DNA from: Pectinophora gossypiella
Taxonomy: Eukaryota > Arthropoda > Insecta > Lepidoptera > Gelechiidae
NCBI RefSeq assembly: GCF_024362695.1
Contig: NC_065429.1
Span: 1,954,501-2,018,500, forward strand
Direction: 5' to 3'
Length of the DNA stretch: 64,000 bases
Part shown: positions 1 through 12,600 of the stretch, in pieces
Numbering within the stretch: position 1 is the stretch's first letter
Layout: each line of letters starts with the position of its first letter
Notes under the pieces: model-generated
Told to the model about the DNA's origin: nothing
The model's input: the letters and a program-made list of their open reading frames with translations, nothing else
The model's database searches: none
Made by a program: the position numbers and the translations under genes

Positions 1-356
1 TGTTTTTCAAATGTATTTCCAATTCTTATCGCCGCCAATATGCAACTATCGTTAATTGAATCTGTATAGATTGTGTTCTCAAACCACAATAACAGTTTAA
101 AGTGTTTAGCCGCGAAAGCACTTGGATTTCATTGCCACTGCGGTTGTTTGTTCTGTTTTTATTATTGATATTTTTATTTTATTACATAAATCCATTTCTC
201 GCTAGTCTTACACAACCAAAAATTTACTTGTAATTTGTTTATAAAATATCTATCGATTATTCAGGCACACGCCTGAAAAATACTTAAAAACAAAACTGTT
301 GCCTATAAAATACTTTACTGAAAAAGTAAAAAAAAATAAGCAAAATATTTTTAAAA
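1..356 (+). promoter_or_regulatory. upstream and 5' UTR region of the long AHCYL transcript
   Basis: AT-rich sequence before the ATG at 357. A TATCGATTA word at 251-259 is one mismatch from the insect DREF site TATCGATA. A short inverted repeat TCAGGC/GCCTGA sits at 261-276. No TATA box can be placed with confidence, and the transcription start is unknown. Everything else here is featureless to me. Confidence 0.4.
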
Positions 357-609
357 ATGTCGGATGGCCATGGGCACGGGGAACCGAATCAGTCGATGCA
401 AAATCGGAAAGAAAGTGTGGCGAATGCGAACGTGCCGAGTGATAGCCCTGTGACAGACCCGGGGCAGGTCCGTGGCGGGAATACTGACGCGTCAGCAGGC
501 AAGTTCGATGGCCAACGGAAGTCTGGTGCTCTGAAAAAGTCGGCAAGATACAGAAGCAGATCCCTTTCAGCCTCTTCTGCAGATTCATACAGCTCTACTT
601 CCTATACTG
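357..609 (+). CDS. AhcyL1: AHCYL exon 1 (long isoform)
   Basis: Residues 1-84 plus one base. Starts MSDGHGHGEP and ends in the Ser-rich SYT before donor GTAAGA at 610. ATG 357 is the first in this frame. The exon carries the whole Ser-rich region that IRBIT proteins use for partner binding. I see no clear PP1-docking QFADD-like motif of the vertebrate protein. Confidence 0.9.
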
Positions 610-3600
610 GTAAGAATTTTTTAACTTGTCTACCTAAGCCTTGTTTATACAATACAATACAATACAAATACACTTTAATTGCGGTTGGAGTGTACCTAAG
701 GGGGCACTATGAGTTGGGACTTAGAAAAATTTTGATCGATTTTGTATGAAGCAGGGACATAGCCGAATTTTCGAGTGAAATTACTATGGAGCAGAGACTT
801 AGAAAAATTTTGATCGATTTTGTATGAACCATCGACTTAGCCGAATTTTCGAATGAAATTACTATGGAAGCTGGACTTGTAAAATTTTCAAAAGTTGATT
901 CTACGTAGTGTCGCAAAAAGGGTCCGACACTTAGAATAATTTTTGTCGTTTTTGTATGAGCAATTTTTTGTTATTTTTGCGTTACGACGCACCGTTTTCG
1001 AGATATTTTAAAAAATGCGTTTTATGTAATTTTAAAATATATCTTTAATTTTTTCTATGGAGCTCCGCGAAACACGTCCATGCTCGGTGTCCGCCACGCG
1101 TAATTTTTTTTTACAGGTATCCTTTTGTCACGGGTGCGAGCGAAGCGAGCACGGAAATTCGCGGCACCCCGACACTGTAGATATAGGTTACGAAGGCTGT
1201 ATGGCAGGGGGCGAGCAAAGCGCGCCCCCTGCCATATAGCCGAGTGGGTTAGGTTACTTGTGACCATCGAGGCCCGAAGGGCCGAGAGGCGGCGGTGAAG
1301 ATATGTTTCGTTATGACAGCAGTCACGGGTGCGAGCGAAGCGAGCACGGAAATTCGCGGCACCCCGACACTGTAGATATAGGTTACGAAGGCTGTATGGC
1401 AGGGGGCGAGCAAAGCGAGCCCCCTGCCATATAGCCGAGTGGGTTAGGTTACTTGTGACCATCGAGGCCCGAAGGGCCGAGAGGCGGCAGTGAAGACCTT
1501 TAAAGGTCACTGACTTTGAAGGTTTACTACACAAAGTTGATATAATGAGAATATTTTTGATTTTGGATAAGTGACCTTGACCTTTAAGGTCAATGATCTT
1601 GGTGACCTTGACCTTTGAGGTCACTGAAATCGAAAGTTTACTGCATAAAGTTGATATAATGCTAATATTTCTGATTTTGGATAAGTGACCTTGACCTTTA
1701 AGGTCAATGACCTTGACCTTTGATGTGTCTGACCTACACTATATTTGTGAAGAATAAGGGAATAAGGTCATGACCTTGACTTTAAGGTCAGTGACCTCCC
1801 AAGGTCATCTAAGGTCACCTGTGGTTTCCCCCCACCCTAATACTCCCACATCCCCCCGGATCCCGAATGTTACTTTTGGCGATTTTTGTTAAAAAATTTC
1901 TAAGTCCTAATTTTTCTAAGTCCCAACTCATAGTGCCCCCTTAGGTACACTCCGACCTTTATTGCACCAAAATAAAAAGAAATTATTATTTATTTATTTA
2001 TTATTTATTTATTTTCTTAATTCAAGAACAAAAACTAATTTCCTTAGTCTGGATTTTTGGCAGCATGGTCTTATGATCTTCACCTGAATGATAAAGAAAT
2101 AGCTAAGTTTTCTCTATTTAAAAACCTTGTTAAAAATCTAAATGGAAATCTATTGGCAAACATTTATGTTGGTAGAATTGTTTTTTAGGAGCTAAGAATT
2201 AAAAAAAATTAAGAAAACTAAGAATATTCTTATCAAGTAGGTATCTCTTACACAAATTAAAGACAAAGGCAGCAAGTTGAAAAAAAACAATAACTTTATT
2301 TAAAAAAACCATGGTTAGTCTAAAAGTTTATATAAATAGGCACTTATGATTCATACCACATACCCACATACAGCCGTAGAAATAATAAAAATAAAATGGT
2401 AGATATCAATGAAGCGGTTCACTTGTACCATTTGAAATGTTTTTATTTTTAAAGTAACCAATTTTTATGTAGATATTATGTAAGTGTATATACCTACCTA
2501 CTTTAGCTTCTCTTACTATTATAATTTAAGACAATATTAGATTAAAATCCTTCTTTTTAAAATAATACATCTAGGGGGAGGGAGGCCTGTGCCCAGCAGT
2601 GGTATATTACCGTATATAGTACGGTGTTTATGGTACTTAAGAGTCTCGTTACGTCTAATTCCGTTACGCGGAGCCCGCTACGATTAATTCCGTTACGTCG
2701 AATCTTGTTGCTGAAGAGCCGTTACGACTAATGTTACGTCGTTTCTCGTAGTAATTCTGTTACGTTCCGTTTCTCGTTGTTTATTAGACGCTCGTTACGT
2801 TAAATTCAAATTCAAATTCAAATTATTTAATTCGGACAGTATCCATATATGTTAGTAACAAACAACTTATATTCTAATGTTAGTAACAACTTATACAACT
2901 TAAGCTAATACACACGCGCGACCCTTGGCACAGTAGCGTGCAGCTGCATCCAGCGCTTCAGCAGCGGGGAGTCCCACCGGTCTGCTAACACACTCAGGAT
3001 ACTGTTTGAGCTGGCGCGCACGCGGCGTAGCAAGGAGGCGCAACGTTTCCTCATGATTGTATAGAAGCAATTAATTTGCGCCTCTGCAAACATTAATGAG
3101 GCGCTGCAATAACGCGGCAGTCCGAACAGCATCCTGAATGCGTTATTATATTGAACACGCAGAGCTCCATAAGTTCGCTGCGTAAAGCTGACCCACAGAC
3201 CGCACGTGTAGAACGACTGGCAGAACGCTTTGAAAAGCGTCGCCTTTACTTGTTCACTACAACGCGAAAATCTGCGGACCAACATGTTACAGCGAACAGA
3301 CAGCGCCCTGCGCTCCCTTTCTATGTCTACATTATCTGACAAATTATCAGAGACCCAATGGCCCAGATACCTCACCTTATCCACTTTTTTCAATGGAGAG
3401 CCACATAACGTTATATCAGGCACGTTTTGGTAGCTTTTAGCACCTGTATTAAACACCATGAACTCGCTTTTGGATGCATTGTATCTGAGCCCATGAGCCT
3501 CTGCGTAGGTCTCGCATATTTTCACCAGACGTCGCAGCGCACCAATCGATGGGCTCAACAGCACCATATCATCAGCGTAACTGATATTGTTGACACAGAC

Positions 3601-6600
3601 ACCATCGACATGGCATCCAATACCAGTGCCGCTCAGCTCACCGATCAGACGGTTCATATACAGATTGAAAAGCCGAGGCGAGCTCAATCCCCCCTGTCTC
3701 ACCCCGCAGTCCAGTCCATACATGTCCGAATGCGCGCCTGCCCACTTAACACGGTTTATCTGACTATTGTACCAGTACCTAAATACTGATACAAGCTCAG
3801 GTGGAAGGCTAGTCTCATCTTCTAGCTTGCGCCATAACAAATCGTACGATACTAGATCGAACGCCTTCGACAGGTCCAAGAAGCAGGCATATATAGGGGT
3901 TTTTCTTGCTGTATAATATTGAACAGTTTGCTTGAGACACAAGATCGCGCTTTCAGTTGACAGCCCAGGCCTAAACCCGAATTGAGCATCATGGAGCTCA
4001 AGATGGCCGCCAAGGTGTTTATCAAGCAAACTGTCCAGCACCTTAGCTATAATTGTTGCCAAAGATATAGGCCTGTAATTGGACATATCGGAGGCGTCCC
4101 CAGTTTTATTTTTCAGAATAGGTACGACTACAGTATACATAAGCTCTTCTGGTAGATAACAATGACTGACACACAAATTGAAGAACATTGCAAGTACTCG
4201 CGGCATGTGCACACCAGCATACTTCAGATGTTCGACACTGAGGCCATCGTGCCCGGGAGACTTACCTCTTACCATTCTCTTAATTACATTAGCAACTTCC
4301 TTGGCAGTAAATTTTATGGTAAGCTTCCCAGGACTGGCGTCCGTCCCGAACACCCGAGGCAGCTGTGTAAATGGTGATTGCACTTGAAAGTGCCTCCGAA
4401 AAGCATTAGCAATGTCTGTTGGGTCATGCTCACCAGCCACACTGACAGGAAGGGTCGGCTTCGGGTTCAGTTTATTGGTGTTTTTCCAGAACTTTGAAAA
4501 TATTTATTTATTTATTTATTGTTAAGATTATAATTCCATTAACTCTACTTCCGTTACGTCGAATCTCGTTGCTGAAGAACCGTTACGACTAATGTTACGT
4601 AGTTTCTCGTAGTAATTCCGTTACGTTCCGTTTCTCGTTGTTTATTAGACGCTTTTAATTCGATTAACTCTACCTCCGTTACGTCGAATCTCGTTACACC
4701 CACTACGTAGACAGTATCTATTACGTCTGCCTTCGCGGATCGGCAACCGCGCGAATTATAACGCCGTCTATGCACTTAGATAGCATACGCTGCGTCTATT
4801 GGTCGAATCCGCGATGTATGTCGCGCCGCGCGCGGTGGGGTTTCCGTGCATATCGCGACGTGCGCGACAGCGTAACCCAAGCAACCTAGCAGGCCTCGAT
4901 GAGATTGTCACGACCCAATTTTCGCGTGACGAAGGCACCTTTCCAAGCGTATCATGTGTAGTTACTATAACAAAGTATGTATTGGCCATGACCGCAAATA
5001 ATAGGGGAGTAAACAACTGCCTTTATCAAACAATAACTACGCAATTTGTATTATATGTAGATACACTTATTTTTTTTTCTTGATTGGCTTAAAAATTCAG
5101 AGGGTAGTTCGGGCCTGACATGAATTGGTGCGGGGAAAGTAGGCTAGTTTCCAAGTAGTCAAATCAGTTACTTTTACTAAACGTCAAAACACGAAATTAC
5201 TATGGAATTTGTATGAAAAGGCATACTGTGACGGACCTTATTACGTTTTTTTTTATTAATATTCACAAATAAGTTAAATAGAAAAAAAAAACACTTTGTG
5301 ATCCCTAGTTTGGTTAGGACATTACAGGCTAATCACCTGATTGTCCGAAAGTAAGATGATCCGTGCTTTGGAAGGCACCGGGCACGTTAAGCCGTTGCGC
5401 GTTGGTCCCGGTTACTACTTACTGATGTAAGTGAGTAATCGTTACATGAGCCATGTCAGGGGCCTTTGGCGGCTCAATAATAACCCTGACACAGGGTTGA
5501 TGAGGCTGGTATTCCACCTCACAACCCACACGAGAGAAGAAGAAGAACGCTAATATATCCTAGAATTCTTTTATTTATTTAGTATTTATGTGAGGAGCTC
5601 GGTGGCGCAGCGGTAAACGCGCTCGGTCTGCGATTGTTGAAGTTAAGCAACTCGCAAAGGCCGGTCATAGGATGAGTGACCACAAAAAAAAGTTTTCACC
5701 TCGAGCTCCTCCGTGCTTCACGCACGTTAAGCCGTTGGTCCCGGCTACATTAGCAGTCGTTATTAACCATCAATCCGCACTGGGCCCGCGTGGTGGTTTA
5801 AGGCCCGATCTCCCTATCCATCCATAGGGAAGGCCCGTGCCCCAGCAGTGGGGACGTTAATGGGCTGGCGATGATGATGATCTTTGACCTAGTACACGTA
5901 CCAATTATCACGTTAAATCTGTACAGCGCCATCTATTTTGTTTTTGGGGAACGTAGCCTGAAAAGTGCCTCATACATACATACATACATACATAAACTCA
6001 CGCCCGTAATCCCTAATGGGGTGGGCAGAGCCACAAGTAATCAAAGACAACTTGCAGCCACTGTTGATACGAATTCCAAAGATGGATATGATGAACCTTA
6101 TGGTGATAAGGGATCAGCCTATCGCCCATAACATTAGTCCATCATGTTAGAGGACACAATCCCTCTGTCGGTTTTTACGACATGCCCGGGAAGAGAAGCA
6201 GCTGAACGTGTTCTATGTTTTTAAAAGTGCCTCATTGGGAATATAATAGCGCGTTTGTGTTATATAACGCCTGCCCCTATTCTGAATTCAGCAAACACCA
6301 CAAGGAGTATCTAGCACACGCCAAGTCGAACCGAAATAACTCGAATGTACTTGCTATGCAACAAAATGGTTTATGACTGTTTATCGTTCGTCTCAACTGG
6401 ACAAGGTTTGTTAGTGACGGGAATAATGTATTTTAGCGTGGAGGTGGATATTGTTTGAAACAGTACCTTTACACCCTTATTCTCATAAAAAGTTAGTTAA
6501 GTTACCTTCCTCGATTCCTCAGTTGAGGCGAGTTGATCGGTATTTTAGACAGCGCCTCAACCTTCGAGTGTACGGTAATGAGTACTAATATGTCATACAC

Positions 6601-9600
6601 ATTGAAACCATATCACATTAACTTTTTTGACAAATAAAACCGTAAGTCTCATTAAATGTGAAATATGATAGTGCGACAGGGTTCTAAAGTGGGTACATAA
6701 TATTGATCATGACTGTACTCCAGTAAGGCTTGCCGTCATAAATAGGCTAGTTCCCAATTAGTCAAATCAGTTACTTTTTTACTAAACGTCAAAACGCGAA
6801 ATTACTATGGAATTTGTATGAAACAGCAACCTGTGACGTATTAGAAAAACGTGACAAAATATCAGACTTATTTTTACGTTTTTCTTTATTAAAATAGTTT
6901 TTCATTAGTTTTAGATCTGTCTTTATTTAGTAACCAGGATTTCATAATTTATCATAAACCTAGTAAACGACCCAATTTCGTATTATTATGTTGGCAGTAT
7001 GATACGCTCGACTCCAGTGAGTAAAGTTCTCAAGTCGAGTACGTAATATCAACTTAAAATACCAAAATGCACAGCTGAGGCCGAGCCGAGTACACTTAAC
7101 CAATTAGTCAAATCAGTTACTTTTTACTAAACCTCAAAACACGAAATGGCTATGGAATTTGTATGAAGCAGCAACGTAACGACGTATTAGGAAAACGTGA
7201 CAAAATGTCGCACTTATTATTACATTTTTCTTTATTAAAATTCATAAATACGTTAAATAGAATAAAGAAAACGTTTATACATTGTTTTAAGGTTTACGCG
7301 GTTATTATCATAATTAAAGCACATAATAACGGGTTCTTACCGCGTTAAACGCGGCATTTAAACGCGGTAAGAACCCGTTATTATGTGCTTTAATTAAAGA
7401 AAACGTTTTTTGACACCTTTATATCTGTCTTTATTTAGTAATCACAATTTCATAATTTATCTTTGACCCCTCCGGTTGATTGAGGGGAGGCCTGTGCCCA
7501 GCAGTGGGACGTATATAGGCTGTTTATGTATGTTATGTATGTATCTTTGACCTATGAAACTACCCAATTCTAAACATATAAGTCTAGACTAACTTAGCTT
7601 AGGCAAACAACCCACGCTGTCTCTGGCAATAAAACTATAAATAGGCATTAAATTGAAACATGAAGAGAACAAACTCTAATTTGAAATCGATACCATTGTG
7701 AGCTACGGTTGTAACTGATGAATATGTTGTAGACTGTATAACTAAATGAAGGAATAACAAATACTTAGCTTTGATCGATCAACGTCCACCGGTGCCATCG
7801 ACCGGCAATCGATCGATTGGTTATGTTATGTGCTCTCAGGAGAGGTGCTCGTCGTAATCAAACAATTCAACAATTCTCTTGAATAATGTTATATTTTCAA
7901 AAACAATGTTAACTCCCCAACTCTTCCCGCCACCGCCTTTTAAAAAGGCGGGAAAACGTTCCCGTTCGAAAAAGAAGAAATCAAAAATAAAAACAAAAGA
8001 AATAATATGCCAATTCCAAATTAAAAATAATAAAGTCGTGACACAGATTCACGACTCAAAGGTCAAAGGCCCCTGACATGATTCATGTAACGACTACGTA
8101 CCGACGTTCCAACCGAGACCAACGACTTCACGTGCCTTGCGAAACACGGATCGTCTTACTTTCGGACAATCAGATGATCAGCATGTAATATCCTAACCAA
8201 ACAAGAGATCACAAAGTGATTTTTGTGATATGTCCCCACAGGGATTCGAACCCGGGACCTGCGGATCGTGAGCCCCACGGAGGCCGATAACGACGTGAAC
8301 GTGAAAGATGTGAACGATTTATGTTTGTTTGTTTTCTTGAATAGTATGGGGAACTGTCAAAATTTAAGAACACTCAACAGTAGCGACACCTGATGGGAGA
8401 AATACACAGTTTTTATCCTCATTCCATAGTCCCTGTTTATGGCGGAAAATAGGCGTGATTTTATGTACAGTCATGAGCAATATCATGTACCCACTTTAGG
8501 ACTCTGTCGCACTAACATATTTGTCATTTAGTCAGACTTACAGTTCAATTTGTCAAAAAAGTTAATGTGACATGGTACCAAAGTGTATACATATTAATGC
8601 TCGTGACCGTATGTATGATAAAAAAGATTCTCAGAACAGTACTGTAGACTTGTGATAACTAATTCAGGAGTAAATTGGAGTGAATAACTCAGAGGTGAAG
8701 TAGTTCTCGCAATGATAATGTCCACTTGTAATAATGGTTTGTTTTTACATATAATTTTATTTTCTTTTTCTTTTTGTAGCGTGGCTTAATGTAGATTTGC
8801 CGCGAATGGCATTAAGGGTGTTAGGACCCTAGCTTTATAATTTTCAGCGACAATAGGTGGCGTTAGAGAGCCATGTTATTCGTAGATCGAAATATTTTTT
8901 GTCATAGATAAACTAAGCTAAATGAGCTCTATACGTTTTTGCCACTACTTGAAGGTCTAGAGAACCTACAAACAATAAAAAAACATTATAAATCCTTCTT
9001 CAGGTCTTCAGCCGTATCCCAGGGCAAAGGTTCTACGTTATACCCCGTAGGTCTGGGTCCCAATCCGACCTCAGCCACCATCTCACTCCGGCCTACTGAA
9101 GTAAGAGGCGCCCACCCCCGCGGCGAGGGCGGATGAATAAAAGTAACGCAAAGAAAAATAAATATGTACTATTAAACAGTCAGAGCCGCGTCGTCTAGGT
9201 AATCAATTTTCTGCAGGCATATAATACTGCAGAGGGCTCGGCTAGAGTGGAGATGGCTTAATTTTTTTGAAAATTAAATGTATCCTCCCTAAAGTATAAA
9301 AAAAACTAAAGAAAAGTTACATAAATAGCCTGCATATGTATTATATGTATATATCCCACTGCTGGGCACAGGCCTCACCTTAATCAACCGGAGGGGGTAT
9401 CGAGCATACTACCACGCTGCTCCACTGCGGATTGGTGTGTTTGGGCTAGTAGCCCGGGACCAACGGTTTCACGTGCCTTTCGAAGCACGGAATCATCTTA
9501 CTTTTTCGGGCAACCAGTTGATTCAGCTTGCAATGTTCTAGTGAAACAAAGAACAGTCCCACAAAGAGTTTTCGACTATCGATCGCGACCTCCATATCGC

Positions 9601-12600
9601 GAACTAAACAAAACGACACAATTTATCGATTTTATGTGATTCTCTTTCATATCATTACATAAATAAAAATTAAAAATCTAAAAAACCCCCGACCAGAAAA
9701 AAGTACGCTAACAGCAGACCAGCTCAGTGGTTCCAGAAGACATTAGTGTTTCAAATGTCAGATCCCACATATGCTTGCAAGCAAACTGAGCGTGTAACAT
9801 TCCTATCACACCTAACAAACGACCCGATGACCCTGAAGAGCTGAACCGATTTTCACCAAACATAGCTAAGAACACTCTCGACTAATATACCTTTCAAACA
9901 AAAAAACTGCATTAAAATCGGATCATCCGTTTGGGAGCTACGATGCCACAGACAGACACATACACATTTACACATACATGTCAAACTTATAACACCCCGT
10001 CGTTTTTGCGTCGGGGGTTAAAAAGATGTTTGAAAAATTCTGAAACTACTGTTTTGTCATTGTCTGAAATTATATAAAACTGAATCACGGAAAAGACTTT
10101 TCCGTTTGATGATTTGAATTATATTTAAATTTAAAGTCACAGCCGTTTATTTAAATTAAAATTAATTGTTTTTTGTGTATTTAAAATATCTATTGTTAAT
10201 TAATTTTTTTTAAGACAGATTTATTAAATGTTCCTTTAATTATAAATAATTTAATATTAATATATTAATTTACGTTTTACGAAAATTTGTGTACCTACCT
10301 ACCTTGTGAGAGAAATAAAGAACTATATTATTAATATTCGCACGCTGTATGGTTGAGTGATGGACTTTTATTGATATAATTTATATTTAAGATCTTTTGT
10401 ACCACTCTAGAGCGAATAAATTTTATTTCATTTCATTTCATTTCGAGTGAATGTGGATGGATATAGGGGTAGGTGACGACCCAAGAAAGTGTGGATGGAT
10501 TGTGTAAAGAAGGATATGTGTGTGAAAGGTGTGAGTACTGAGATGACGGCTGACAGAAATGAATGGAAGAAGAATACAGACCCCATCTAGAGTGGAATAA
10601 AGGCAGGAGAAAGCATTCAATATAAATATACATTTTATTTATGGTGCTTATGTTAAACAAGGCCGTAGTCTCGCAGCCGAATGTTATAGGGTTTCTTTGA
10701 GCTACACCATAGACTTAAGGAATATTGTGAGATATAGAAATAACACAGGGTTGTTTAAATTCCTTACCTATATTTTAACAACCTACATCGCACCATCGAC
10801 TCGCCTTTCTTACTTTTAAAAACTGCCTTACGTCCCATTTATTAACCATCCTCCATTCATACCATAAACAAACAAATTCCCATTCTTTATCCTTTCATAG
10901 TATTCTCACTTTCCTACATAATATTACGGCTACACATGATAACAACATAAATATAACATAGCATCACTCTTGTGTCCCTGAAGGGATAAGCAGAGGTGTC
11001 CACTCTTCACCAGGTACGTTTATTATCCATGTAATCCGGGGCGAACATATTGCCATTAATGGGGCACAAATCCTCTCAGATCAACGTGATACGTGGTGAG
11101 CCGTATCGACGTCTATAAAGGTCGAGCCAACAGTGTTGGTGAAAACTGCACTTAAGATAAATTAATAACTCATTGGTGCAAGAATCTTGAGAAGCAAACC
11201 GGTGAACGAAAAGACCACAGTGTCTAAATAATACACATGTATTAAACTTATTTTCGGTTCATCATATCTATCTTTTCGTATCAACAGAGTCTGTAAGTTG
11301 TAACTTTAAAGTGACTACAACGGTTTATTTAAAACTTTTATACGAGTATTTCGTTAAGCAATGATATTTTTTTTGGCAACAGTTTTTCTCTTTGACGTAA
11401 ACCTTCACATTTAATCGTGAAAAACGTGCCAGCGTGCCCTTTTGATCACATTTTGTGATTCGCGAGCGTACCAGGATTAAAAATAGAATGCCCCTTCAAT
11501 CTCTGTTGCCGAAATCTGTCTTGTTACGTGCGTACCAAATGTTTTTCGCTTTTTCTTGTTTTTGTATAAACATGAAAAAAAGTCTTACGGCTGTGACTGT
11601 TCGAGTTTACTTGGCTTTTTCAAATCAAATTCTCGATTGCTCCCACATACATGAATCATTTAAAAACATACACGAAACATTATAACAAAATTGGCGCCAA
11701 ATATTTATTTTTTTCGGTAATCCAATAAGTATGACCAATAACCAATTTGGCTGCAAAAGGGTAGTAGACTGTTTTTATTTTTCTTACCATTAATCTACTC
11801 ACCTGAACATGTATTTAGAAAGAAGAAATAAAAATGGTTATTTTTAAAAACTAAGGGAAATAAAAATGATTATTTTTATTTAAGTAAGTACCTTAGTTTT
11901 CTTTTTATGAAAACGGAAAAGTAGCCATGAATTATGTGGTGTTTTTTTTCATAAAGGTCATCAGTCGAGTGAAAGTCTAAAACATAATCTACGATTTTTG
12001 CGTGGGATTGTTTGTGCTTGGTTAATAGCAATAAGCTCGCCCCTATTACATATGACTTAGCTGGCGAGGAGTGGGTATATATATACTTTACACATCTGTC
12101 TATCTCTTCGGTGATGTATCGTCGGCCTGATGTTATGTTAAGTGTTATGTGACTCCAAGGTTCTTGGCGTTCTTGCATTCCTAGATAAGTATGAAGGATC
12201 ATACTTCATGAAGATATTTCATCTTTTATTAAATATTCTTACGTCATCTGCTCTTATTCTCATCGTGCATATACGAGTAGGAAAATTTTTATGAGAGTCT
12301 TAAGAAGCGAATGTGGTGTTAGGGTCGTTATAAATGAAATTTCGTGGTATCTGCGCACTCCAATGGAAAATAGGCGTGATCGTGTGTTATTATCACCACC
12401 ATCTCCAAACGCATTTTTCCAGAATGTGGGTTATCCTTCATCGCTGAGGACGCGACGCAACATGGGTAGCTGAACTCGGATTTGTCTAATATTTTCGACA
12501 AGTTAAAGATAAAAACAGCGATAAACAGATAAATGTAATCGCAAATAAATAAACCTACTAACAAAACACGTAAATATGTACCGCACAGGTAAATAAATAT

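Larger units (their letters stand above)
683..1957. mobile_element. 1.27-kb inverted-repeat DNA element (non-autonomous) in AHCYL intron 1
   Basis: Left end (683-733) and right end (1909-1957) are near-perfect inverted repeats of about 45 bases containing GTACCTAAGGGGGCACTATG. The flanks tttaattgc (674-682) and tttattgc (1958-1965) look like an 8-9 bp target duplication. Inside, from left: two direct copies of a 75-base subterminal unit, a duplicated GC-rich block (1131-1496) and a run of AGGTCA half-sites (1497-1825). No transposase is coded. The 8-bp duplication would fit a hAT-like element, but the family is unproven. Confidence 0.75.

Noticed and set aside
1055..1624. 189-codon minus-strand frame rich in Arg (RARFARTRD).
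   Set aside because: It is produced by the duplicated GC-rich hairpin unit. The same peptide appears twice and there is no known domain.
2640..4740. Direct repeats around an RT look like an LTR retrotransposon.
   Set aside because: The RT is of the non-LTR type (SYADD block, LINE-style thumb), there is no gag, protease, RNase H or integrase, and the repeats lack TG...CA ends.
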